Shown one piece after another: positions 22,426 to 32,063 of a stretch of 64,000 bases of DNA. Both the position numbers and the translations under genes were made by a program. How positions within the stretch are numbered: position 1 is the stretch's first letter; every line of letters begins with the position of its first letter. The notes beneath the pieces are model-generated. The model saw only the letters and a list, made by a program, of their open reading frames with translations. It made no database searches and had not been told where the DNA came from. This stretch comes from Topomyia yanbarensis (lineage: Eukaryota > Arthropoda > Insecta > Diptera > Culicidae): positions 91,026,113 to 91,090,112 of the forward strand of contig NC_080672.1 of assembly GCF_030247195.1 (NCBI RefSeq), given 5' to 3'.

Positions 22426-25400
22426 AGGAGCAAGAAATAGATGGTATTGTTCTATCTCAACTAAAATTTGAAATAATTTTTAAAACTTCGATATTTTCAG
22501 GACCCGAAAACTGCTTCAGCTAAAAGAAGCAGTTTGTCACACACAATAAATGTTTCTAAGACATCGAATCTCTGAATCCTAATATGAAAGCGTGAACAAT
22601 TGTTTCCCGCTAATTTCGCTTCCTGGACCACTGTGCAGTGCCACAAAGCCGAGACTCCTGGTAGTACTAGGAATCAATTCAGGGGTGCGTCGTAAGAGTT
22701 TCCAAAAATTCGTTTTTTTTCTGGACAGTCAAAGTAACCCAACTAAACATCCAAATGTGATGCCATGTCAACTAGTTCTGTGGGAGCTCAAATAGTAAAT
22801 GCTAGGAATATTATTCAGACTTTCAGGAGCTTGGTCTCGATTTTCGTAAAAGGTTCACATTACGAAATCGTGATTTTTTTCCCGGGTCAATCAAATGGTT
22901 TAAACTCAATTAAAACATTTGTCAAAGATTTTTTGTGTTACTCTCTTCAATTATAGTTTTAAAAAAATGTAATGCAAATAGATTGCCGGTTTTTTAAATT
23001 TTTAATTGTACTAATTTTTTACCAATGCTTTGAAATTGAATAGGATATTTTAGATCTACCAGTACAGATGCCATTGAGGTTAGTTTCAAAGTTAATTAGG
23101 ATATGTTTCGAACACACATCTGAATTACAATAGAATAAACAAAACTTTTTTGTTGAAAATGCGTTGGCGGACTAATAGGCACACGATTGTAAATATCAAA
23201 GAAATGCTTCACTGTTGACTATACAGTTTTGCGAAAATGCCAAAGATACCGGAAAAATCAACACGCAATGTTTACATATTTCACCGATGATTGTGCAGCA
23301 CGGAGCGCTCTACCTTTTTGTACCAATTTTTGACCACTTGCCAACGGCAGACACACTCAAACACCGGCACAATTTCGGCCCAAATTCATCCCCCGTAAGC
23401 ACACCAGGGACATAATAAAAAATTTATAATTATTTATTGCCTTCCTGTGACTCCCACGGGGCGAATTTCGGAACTCTGGCTGCCGGTATTTATTGTGCAC
23501 GGAACTACAACAGGTATTGCGGATGTATGCCCATCGATTGCATCGCCATTGGTGGTAGAGTAGAGATAGGGAGGTACGTAGTGGCTGTGTGTTGCGAGGA
23601 CGTGGAATCTACATGCCGGATGAGATCGAGCTGTCGTTTCCAGCCTCCGAACCGCAGACAAATTGATACAAGTGTCACTCCCGAGCTGCATACCGCGCGA
23701 CGGATGACGATAAACCGAACTGTAGGTGTACCGCGGTAAGTGGGCGATTCTGTTACGTTGTTGTTCTGCATAAAATGCACTCACACACACATACAAGGGC
23801 CCGCTCCCGTCATAAACAATGGGAAAAGCAATAAATGTACAACTTGAATGTGGGATGCAACATTCCCCCTTTCGGGTGAAAAGGCACTTTTCCTCGTCGG
23901 GATATTTTTGTGCAGGATGGCCAAAGTGGCTAATCGCAATTCAATCAGTGCAGGGCGGTCGATCGGTGGCTTTATGAGTTGCAGTAGGGAGCGTTCTGTT
24001 TTGAGTGAAAATGATTTCAATAGCCTGAAGGATTTTATGAAATAGGATCCTGGATGTGGAACGAACTATAAACTGTCTTGTTATGTTTTGCCAACTAGCT
24101 GGGCACTTCAAGCAATTTATTCTATGTTGTGTTGGTAAATGTTCTGTAAGGAGTTCCGAGCGACACTTGAACGATTAATTCAGAACGTTTCTGCGGTAAA
24201 TTTAAGCTCTAGTCATTAAATTGTTTAATGATCTGACTAAATGGACCGATAAAGTACACCTTTATGTTCGAAGCAGAATAATCAATTAGTCAATTTTACT
24301 AGAAACGGTCCAATGAATGCATATTTACACTTAATGCTTAGTGGTCAGTGGTAAAGCTATTAGTTTGAATGCCTGCTGTGAAAAATCGCTTCACTTGAAA
24401 GCATCAAAGGAGAGTCGCTTCGATGTAGGTGGAAACGGGAGGCGGGGTAGTTTCGGTTATTAGAACTCGTCGAACCGTGATCGATAGGCCGATAATGAAA
24501 TTCTAAGCACCACCTATAGCCATTGGACTTTGGACGAACGCTTGTTGAATGTGCGGATTTTGAAGTACCGAAGAGGATGGATGGGGGCAAACTGGTTTCT
24601 CATCATTACCTACAGCATAGCGAGATGAAAACTAATATCCTTTCGGGCCATCGTCCGGTCCATTTTAGGGGACTGACCCTCTTGGTCTCATTCCAGTGCA
24701 TATTACGCTCCAACAGCTCGTTCAGCTTCGCAGATCCTACTTCATAATCCATGGGCACAATTTTCGGCTAACCGCAGGAAAATGTAATCGTTTAATTGAT
24801 TTATGCGCCGCTCGATCCACTCGTGCTGAGCACACGGCACTCGAAACTGAACCGAGGGCGAGCGTTATTATTTACCCCCACCACAGCCACGCACGGTGGG
24901 ATTTGATGGAAGGTCTATTACTATGTTTCCAAGTGCTGACCCCCGGAGGCAATTCCGTGATGATTCCTGGATTCAGTTTGCCATTTATTACCTGCTCAGT
25001 GCTCGCACTCGAATGTATTGTTGATTCAGGTAGGGTAATTTGCCTATGTTACACTTGTTACACTACTGTGATAATTACAACCAATGTATGGTGCAGCGTG
25101 AATGTCAAATGGTATCATTGGAAACATGGTCACAGTAAGCTTAGCACCCTATATTGGTGAATGTCAGTAAAACCAATGGGGATTCCACAACGCAACTGAT
25201 GATGATGAAGCTGGATGCTATTAATGGTGCCGTGTGTTATACGATATGGACTAGGTCTCCGACGTGTTCAAAACAATTTCTAATGAATGTAGTAGCTTGT
25301 ACCTACTTGAATTGTACGCATGTACGTAATGATGTCCGCTGGCATTACCGTAAAATTGAATTGTGGTTTAATTTAGATTCTGACGGAAATAAAGTGTATT

Positions 25401-25596
25401 CAGCAAAGGCTGCACTCTGTAATTCGATGAAGAACAGCTCGTAGAGATCATTTTAAAAATAATTTAGGATTTATCGTGCAAGTATAATTGAGAGGGTGAG
25501 AGCAAGGGTGAGTTAAAATACTCTGTTAGACCAGAAACAGAATCAGAATCTCAGGCAAAAGTAGGTCATTAGCGCACAAATGGTTCGATAAAATTT
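22426..25596. other. Non-coding stretch, no gene recognised
   Basis: No recognisable exon, RNA or repeat structure beyond a small hairpin (ACTGCTTC..GAAGCAGT) near 22,508-22,532. Open frames up to 154 codons (24,696-25,160) show no domain, signal peptide or family resemblance; several overlap others on the opposite strand. Confidence 0.5.
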
Positions 25597-25762
25597 TCAG
25601 GACCAGCCAGGTGTAGCATGAGCATGACCATGAGCATGATGACCGCAAAATTCGTAGTTGCTACTCCGTGATTGACAAGAACAGGCGAAATTGCACAGAG
25701 AATCAACGAATGGAGCATGGGAGTAGCTATCCATTCTCAATGTGCACGTTTCGAGAGTTCTA
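25597..25762 (-). repeat. Dispersed repeat fragment with short hexamer tract
   Basis: Read on the minus strand it contains TCAATCACGGAGTAGCAACT followed by CATGCTCATGGTCATGCTCA. The same sequence in plus orientation precedes the large TTATGC microsatellite at 11,535. It abuts the 5' end of the R1-like element and may be the sequence into which that element inserted. Confidence 0.5.
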
Positions 25763-26960
25763 TACATTGAAGTGGAGGAGCAGCTCGATACTATAATCGA
25801 GTTCACTAACGCGAAGCAAAATATCAGCAAGGAGCTGAAACAGAGCCTACTGGTGCTCCGGAAGGCTGTTCGTGTCGCAAGACAGGAACAGCAGGCTTAC
25901 GCCAAGAGGGTGGAATGTCGGGAGAAGTCCGACAGAGAAACCCAGACAGTGGCCTCCAAGAGGGAGGGAAGAGAGAAGGCCGACATAGGTACCCAGACAG
26001 GGGCCTTCCCCTTCCCCTTCTATGGAGCAGCCAAGTCGCTCGAAGCGGCGGCTGAGTTCCCCTCGAAGAGCAATGGCAAGCGCAAGACTACGTCGAACGC
26101 GAAGCGCCCTAGGAAGACACCAGGCGAGGGTGCAAAACCAACACCATACGAGGTAAACCGGGGCGAAAATGACCCTGCCGGGCTGAGAGAAGGTGCCAGC
26201 AACTCGGCGCAACCAGGGCAGGGGGACGTAAACCCCTGGACGCTGGTCACCAAGAAGAAGCCGACACCGACACCGGATGCACCGCGGCCCGCGAAGAAGG
26301 CCAAGGACAGAGGCGAGGCCTTGTGGTTAAAGACCGACAAGGACAAATACACCGACGTCCTAAAGTCGATGAGGTCGGCTGAAAGCCTCTCGGCCCTCGG
26401 GCAAGACGTGCGCAGCGTGAGACGCATCAATACAGGAGAAATGTTTTTGGTGCTGTAGCGAGGCGCACAATCCAGTGCTGTCTATAAGGCCTTGGCCCAA
26501 GAGGAAATGACTCTCCAGTGTAAGCAACTGGACGAGTTCACGACCGCAGACGATGTCGTCGCAGCCGTCAAGGAGCAATGCGACGTAACAATCTGTGCGC
26601 TTGAGAGGGGGACCCTTCGGCACCCAAGTAGCCTACCTCAGGCTACTGAAAGCAGATGCCAAAAAGGTTACCGTGATAGGCAAACTGAAGATCGGCTGGT
26701 CAGTATGCCCAATTAGCGTACCCCAGCCACCTTCAGTGGATAGGTGCTATCGGTGCCTGAAGTCCGGCCATAAATCGTACGAATGTAAGGGTACAGACAG
26801 GAGCAAACTATGTCGTTGCTGCGGCGAGGAGGGGCATAAGGAGCGGGGCTGCACTAAGGCGCATACATGCCTTATCTGCACCGCTAAGAAGCAAGCCCGT
26901 AATCATGCTATGGGCGGACCTTCGTGTCCCTTCGGTGAGGCAAACAAGAAGAAACCGTGA
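25763..26960 (+). pseudogene. R1-clade ORF1 (gag-like zinc-knuckle protein), 5'-truncated, broken
   Basis: The RNA-binding ORF1 protein of an R1-type element. The N-terminal part (to 26,455) has an alpha-helical, charged segment and a proline/lysine-rich middle. A TAG at 26,456-26,458 interrupts the otherwise open frame, which continues RGAQSSAVYKALAQEEMTLQ. A frameshift at about 26,595-26,610 moves the rest to another frame. The C-terminal part contains three CCHC-type knuckles: C-x2-C-x4-H-x4-C twice (CYRCLKSGHKSYEC and CRCCGEEGHKERGC) and a third variant (CLIC..NHAMGGPSC). It ends with TGA at 26,958-26,960. The native start codon is lost by truncation. Confidence 0.88.
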
Positions 26961-29872
26961 ACGTCACACAGCTAAATCTTAACCATTGAGCAGCAGCCCA
27001 ACAGCTGTTGTGGCAGTCGGTCTCGGAGTCGAGGACAGATGTCACCCTCCTATCAGACCCGTACAACATCCCTGCCGGCAACGGCAATCGGGTGTAGGAC
27101 GGGCCTGGGATGGTGGCAATCTGTACAACGGGACGGTTCCCGGTTCAAGAGGTAATACACTCCTCCGCCGAGGGTGTTGCGTTCTGTTGTAGCTGCTACG
27201 CTCCACCAAGGTGGCCCATAGAACAGTTCAACCAGATGATCGACAGGCTCTCGTCAGACCTAGTGGTCCGGAAACCGGTAGTTATAGCGGAAGACTTTAA
27301 CGCTTGGGCAGTAGAGTGGGGCAGCCGCTGTACAAATAGCAGGGGCCAAGCGCTAATGAAGGCGCTTGCGAAACTCGATACTGTGCTAGCTAATAATGAC
27401 TCCGCTAGCACATTCCGTAGAAACGGGGTAAAGGCATGGATTGACGTAACATTTGCCAGCCCGAGTCTGGCTCCAGGCATAAAATGGAGGGTAGACGCAG
27501 GCGACACCCATAGCGATCATTTAGCAATCCGCTTTAGGATCAACTATGGTGTGCAGCATCCGAGGGCGGGAGATCCCTGTCAGGTACGCGGGTGGAAGTC
27601 CAATCACTTCGACAGCGAAGCTTTCACTGCGGCCCTGGGACTGGAGGCCAACACCGACAGTCTAAGCGGGGATGCGCTGGTAGCTGTTCTATCGCGCGCG
27701 TGCGACGCCACTATGCCGAGAAAAACACTGCCAAGAAACGGCAGATGCCCGGTATACTGGTGGAGTGCCGAGATTGCAGCTCTACGGTCAGCCTGTCTCA
27801 GAGCTAGACGTAGGATGAAAAGAGCCCGCACCGAGGATGCAAGAGAGAACCGCCGTGAAGTGTTTCGAGCTGCAGAATTGGCCCTTAACAAGGCCATTAA
27901 AAGCAGCAAGAGAGCGTGTTTCGACAACCTGTGTGAGAATGCCAACGCGAATCCGTGGGGTGAGGCCTACAGAATCGTGATGGCCAAGACCAAAGGGGGC
28001 TCTTCACCCCCACAACGGTCTCTGGACCGGTTAGCGAAGATTATCGAAGCACTCTTCCCGTCTTGATCCACAAGCCCCTGGCCACCTGCACTACGAGACA
28101 GTGCGGGCACGGCCGAAATGGTGGCTCCGGTGACGAATGAAGAACTACTCGCAGTGGCTAAATCCCTAGCAATGAACAAAGCTCCAGGGCCGGATGGAGA
28201 TCATAGCGAACCCGAACATGTTCAGACTAGCTATGCAGAGATGCCTTGACGAGTGCCGTTTCCCCGATAGATGGAAAAGGCAGAAATTGGTGCTGTTGCC
28301 GAAGCCCGGGAAGCCGCCAGGCGACCCATCGGCGTACAGACCAATCTGTCTGATCGACACGACTGACAAATTGCTTAAGAGGGTCATCCTCAACAGGCTA
28401 ACCCCGTACGCAGAAGGTACAGACGGCCTGTCAAGCAACCAGTTTGGCTTTCGGAAGGGTAAGTCCACAGTGGACGCTATCAACTCAGTAATAAAGACTG
28501 CCGAGACAGCGATCCAACGAAAAAGGCGAGGCATTCGATACTGTGCGTTAGTGACACTTGACGTGAAGAACGCATTCAACAGCGCAAGCTGGGATGCCAT
28601 CGCGCTCTCGTTACACCGGTTTAGCCTACCGGTGGGTCTTTACCGGATCCTGGAAAGCTACTTCCAGAACCGCGTACTGATATACGAGACCGATGTCGGT
28701 CAGAAAAGAGTTCCGATTACCGACGGAGTCCCGCAGGGCTCGATCCTAGGCCCGGTGCTATGGAACCTCATGTATGATGGGGTTCTGAGACTGAAGTTCC
28801 CTCCTGGGGTCAAGATCGTCGGCTTTACCGACGACGTAACCTTGGAGGTCTATGGGGAGTCAATCCCTGAGGTAGAACTAACTGCAGAACACGCAATCAA
28901 CACTGTGGAGGAATGCATGGACGCGAGAGGCCTGGAGCTCGCTCAGCATAAGACGGAAGTAGTTATCGTCAACAATCGCAAGTCGGCACAACATGCAGTT
29001 ATCCATGTAGGAGAAGTCGTGATCACCTCACAGCGGAGTCTGAAGTCTCTCGGAGTCATTATAGACGACAAGCTGACCTTCGGCAGCCACGTCGACTATA
29101 CATGCAAGAAAGCGTCGACTGCTACTGCGGCACTATCGAGGATGATGTCCAATAGCTCAGTAGACGTAGGCTACTGGCAGGCGTTGCCGTATCTATCCTC
29201 AGGTATGGCGACCCGTCATGGTCAAGAGCACTGAGGGTAACCAGTTACCTACGGAAATTGGAGAGCACCTTCCGCGTGATGTGCCTCAGAGTGATATCTG
29301 CCTGCCGCACGATATCACACGATGCATAATGCGTGATAGCGAGCATGATGCCAGTCGGGCTGGTCATCCGGGAAGATGAGGAGTGTTTCGAGCTACGTAG
29401 AAATAGAGGAACCCGCGAGCGCAACAGGGTGACCTCGGTCGCCAGATGGCAGCGTAAGTGGGATAACTCCTCGAAAGGTAGGTGGACCCCCCGGCTGATA
29501 CCTAACATATCGAGCTGGGTGGGCAAACCCCAAGGGGAAGTTCACTTCCATATGACACAATTCCGGTCAGGCCATGGCTGCTTTCGACAGTACCTCCACA
29601 GGTTCGGGCACGCGGAGGTCCCCGCCTGCCCTGACTGCCCAGGTGTAGGCGAAACTGCCGAACACATACTGTTCGTATGTCCTCGCTTCGACGTCGAAAG
29701 AAGAGCAATACTTGAAGTCTGTGGCTGGGACACAACCCCTGATACCCTTATTCAGCGGATGTGTCATTCGGTGGAGAAGTGGAACGCAGTCTCGACTGCA
29801 ACCACCCAGATTGCCTGTAGGATACAGGGAGTCTGGCGAACCGAGCAACAGACGACGGGCACGGCTAACTAG
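26957..29872 (+). pseudogene. R1-clade ORF2 (endonuclease / reverse transcriptase), broken
   Basis: Encodes the enzyme that nicks target DNA and reverse-transcribes the element. The start overlaps the ORF1 stop (GTGA here, presumably once ATGA). Endonuclease: NVTQLNLNH near the start, EDFNAWAVEWGS (27,290; the usual preceding G is E, catalytic D kept), IDVTFASPSLAPG, and the SDH triad (27,512-27,520). Reverse transcriptase: YRPICLIDTTDKLLK, QFGFRKGKSTVDAI, catalytic D in LDVKNAFNSAS (28,560), DGVPQGSILGPVLWN, and FTDD at 28,824 with both acidic residues kept. C-terminus: C-x2-C-x8-H-x4-C (CPDC..H..C, about 29,627-29,680). Defects: TGA at about 26,987 and TAG at about 27,092 in the endonuclease; TGA at 28,064; about 26 bp missing with a frame change at about 28,190; frameshift near 29,180; TAA near 29,326. 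Confidence 0.92.
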
Positions 29873-30604
29873 TGATTGGTTAGCTGGAGCGAAAAAGGCC
29901 AAGCGCAAAAAAGGGAGTGAATGGTCTGTTCATGCCGAGGCAGGTTTGGCGCAGCGAATGGCAACCGCGTAAGGGGTAACCCGAAGCAAGACAGAAGAGT
30001 GAGTGTATAGGGGTATAAGTGGGCTGCCTCATGCCAAGACGGGAGGGTCATAGCGTAGTATGTTGGGACTTAGCTATCGATGCCTCATGGCGTGGCAGAG
30101 GAGTGAAAGGGTGAGCATCCAAGTTAGTCTCACACGGCATGTTAAGGGTGAGCACAAAAGTCAGCCTCACATGATATGGTAGAGGCTAGCACAAAAGTAA
30201 GCCTGGCAAGGAATGAAAAAGGTGAGCACACAAGTCAGCCTCGCATTGTATGTCAGAAGTGGGGCCTAAGAAAAATGTCCCACATGGGATGCCAGGGGGA
30301 GTGACAGAGGTACAATAGAGTGACACGATCGAGAGTGAATCAGGTGATAGGGTGAGTTCCCACATGAGGCTGACTTGGGTCCTCATGTGGGAGTGTTTGA
30401 GAGTGAATCAAGATGCGATAGAGAGAGCACCCAAGTAAGCCTCATACAGGACGTATGAACGCGTGAGTGAGAGTGAATGAGTACACCAAGTACAGCCATC
30501 CCCCCAGAAGTAATACCGAGAGGTAGTTCCTGGGAGGAACGATGGCGGAGCCCAATGGAGTTTAGTCGGTATTAATGGCAGCGTCACCATTCGAGCCCGA
30601 CACG
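29873..30604 (+). repeat. R1-clade 3' UTR with irregular short repeats
   Basis: Contains a series of related units of the form GTGAGCACA(A/C)AAGTCAGCCTC at about 30,110, 30,147, 30,186 and 30,222, and a variant at 30,425 (GAGCACCCAAGTAAGCCTC). Such repeated 3' UTR modules are common in non-LTR elements and may serve in template recognition, which is inference. No similarity to the 3' UTR of the copy at 15.8-22.4 kb. Confidence 0.65.
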
Positions 30605-30789
30605 CCCCCAGTGCATCCCGTGCGGTAGATTGGACACTACCATTAGCACGTGTACTGGGCTAGGACGTAAAGGTCTTCTCCATTTTAAAAAAAAAACACC
30701 CCCAGTACACCCCATGTGGTAGCTTGGTATCTACTAATAGCACGTGTACTGGGCTAGTACGTAAATGTATTCTCCATTGTAAAAAAATA
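30605..30789 (+). repeat. Tandemly duplicated R1-clade 3' terminus
   Basis: Two head-to-tail copies of about 92 bp: 30,605-30,698 and 30,699-30,789. Each starts CCCCCAGT, contains TAGCACGTGTACTGGGCTAG, and finishes with CTCCATT(T/G)TAAAAAAA. The first ends in ten A residues and the second in seven. They differ at about a fifth of positions. Two consecutive poly(A)-like termini suggest either a built-in duplication of this family or a second, extremely 5'-truncated insertion at the tail of the first. Confidence 0.75.
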
Positions 30790-30869
30790 CATTGAAGTGT
30801 CAATAACGGCGCCGGCCACGGGGAAGGTAAGGAATGTTAGTGTAACAAACGTTGTTATGGAGACCGTGT

Positions 30870-31020
30870 ATACCACTGCATCTCCACGTTTGCCAGTAAA
30901 GAGTTGCACAAAGCTTCACATTGACAAGTGATACGAGTCATGCAACTCTCAGAAGTGTTATCATGTGTTTATTACTCTGGGCAGCCGGCTACCGAGGATT
31001 TATGATAGATTTATCGTTTG
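30870..31020 (+). repeat. Dispersed repeat, inverted relative of 11,170-11,335
   Basis: Shares CTGCATCTCCAC, GTTATCATGT, CTCTGGGCAGCCGGCT and TTTATCGTTTGTTGAATTA with the reverse complement of 11,170-11,335. It lies immediately beyond the R1-clade 3' end and may be part of the older element into which the retrotransposon inserted. Confidence 0.5.
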
Positions 31021-31059
31021 TTGAATTAATTTGGAAATACTAAAAAGCAACTTAACATA

Positions 31060-31290
31060 AACAAGAAACTGGGTTTTGTGACACTTGAACCCCAAAATCA
31101 CGTATTTTTTTATAAAGCAGTTTACAGTTATTACGTAAACAAACCTCAGGAAGCTAATAAAAGTATTTTCATCTTGAGCAGAATACGGGAAGTTGGGCTT
31201 TTGGGACATTTTGTCGTTCGCATTACAGTATTTCAACTATTCTTTGTATTATTTCGACTATTCTTCAATAAATGTACATGCAATGCAATA
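31060..31290 (+). repeat. Diverged relic of a hAT-like foldback arm
   Basis: The sequence GAATACGGGAAGTTGGG (31,181-31,197) is identical to a string in copy A (about 18,352), and the surrounding order (TTGAACCCCAAAATC, then TTTTGTCGTTCGCATTA, then CTATTCTTCAATAAAT) parallels the arms of copies A and B. No ends remain, so this is an old fragment or a related family. Confidence 0.5.
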
Positions 31291-31395
31291 TTTTTAATGT
31301 TGAAACAATGGAGGTTTCACTGTACCGCTGTTATATTACATCCCCCTTTTATGGTCCTCCTATTCAAGTGCACATGGCAATAGGCCCGTACAACA

Positions 31396-32063
31396 ATGAA
31401 TTCCCCTGACAATGGCTCGCCTCAAGGTGAGATGGATGCGGCAACGAAATCAATTCCCCGGCTCAAAGTATATCCATGCTCGACCACCGGGCCTCATGTG
31501 ATCTTCTCCCTGGGCAGAGACAAAAAGTGCATAAATTCATTGCAGATTTCTCGAGTTCTGACTGAGCGATATTCGGCCGAGATAGAAATTTCGAAAATTC
31601 GCGCTGATCGAACCACATCATGGTGGTGACTAATACGAATCATGCAAACAATATTGCTGGCTATGCGCCCTTTGCGAAGGAGTACAGAGTATATATGCCA
31701 GCAAACCGGGTTGAAGTCTGCAGGGTCGTCTTCGATACGAGTTTGAGATGCAAGGATCTACTCACTCATGGGGCTGGCTGTTTTAAAGACCCTATGCTTC
31801 TGTCGCTGAAGAAATTGGAGTGCAAACGTTTTCATTCAGCATCAGTCGCAGCTGATGGGAAGAGGACATATGTCAGCACAGATTCCTATTTTTCCAGAAC
31901 CGGGAAAATCAGCCTCCGTCCACAATTCGTATCGGCTGATTGTCATGCTGTCTTGCATTCCGAAGTTGTTCGAGAAAATGATTATGCTCCGCCTAGCTAT
32001 CAGTTGAGGGAAACGGCTTACTGTCTAATGCACAATACGGCTTCCGAAATGACGAAGAAGTGA
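31396..32063 (+). pseudogene. Jockey-like retrotransposon ORF1 relic
   Basis: The first frame (31,396-31,629) gives an N-terminal segment with STTGPHVIFSLGRDKKCINS and LQISRVLTERYSAEIEISKI. After a frameshift near 31,615, a second frame (31,620-32,063) gives EYRVYMPANRVEVCRVVFDT, HGAGCFKDPMLLSLKKLECK and a tail without family resemblance. The first four blocks match the ORF1 N-terminal half of mosquito Jockey-type elements and the same blocks in the minus-strand relic at 8,215-8,885. The CCHC knuckles and all of ORF2 are missing. No function remains. Confidence 0.72.

Larger units (their letters stand above)
25763..30789 (+). mobile_element. R1-clade non-LTR retrotransposon, copy 2 (best preserved)
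   Basis: Contains ORF1 with three zinc knuckles, ORF2 with endonuclease, reverse transcriptase and C-terminal Cys-His region, and a long 3' UTR ending in A-rich runs. The 5' end is truncated: homology to the other copies starts inside ORF1 (YIEVEEQLDTIIEF), with no 5' UTR. Its 3' UTR is unlike that of copy 1, so it is a different family in the same clade. Inactivating changes are few: a stop and a frameshift in ORF1, and in ORF2 four stops, one small deletion and one frameshift. The insertion is therefore comparatively young. No rDNA flanks it. Confidence 0.88.

Noticed and set aside
24696..25160. 154-codon open frame as a host protein
   Set aside because: No recognisable domain, no clear start context and a cysteine/histidine-rich mixed composition typical of chance frames; nothing in the surroundings supports a gene.
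25742..26458. 238-codon open frame as a host gene
   Set aside because: Its continuation into CCHC zinc knuckles and an adjacent endonuclease/RT frame shows it is the gag-like ORF1 of a retrotransposon.
15825..30789. R1-like elements as evidence of a nearby rDNA locus
   Set aside because: None of the three copies is flanked by 28S-like sequence; they are dispersed members of the clade.
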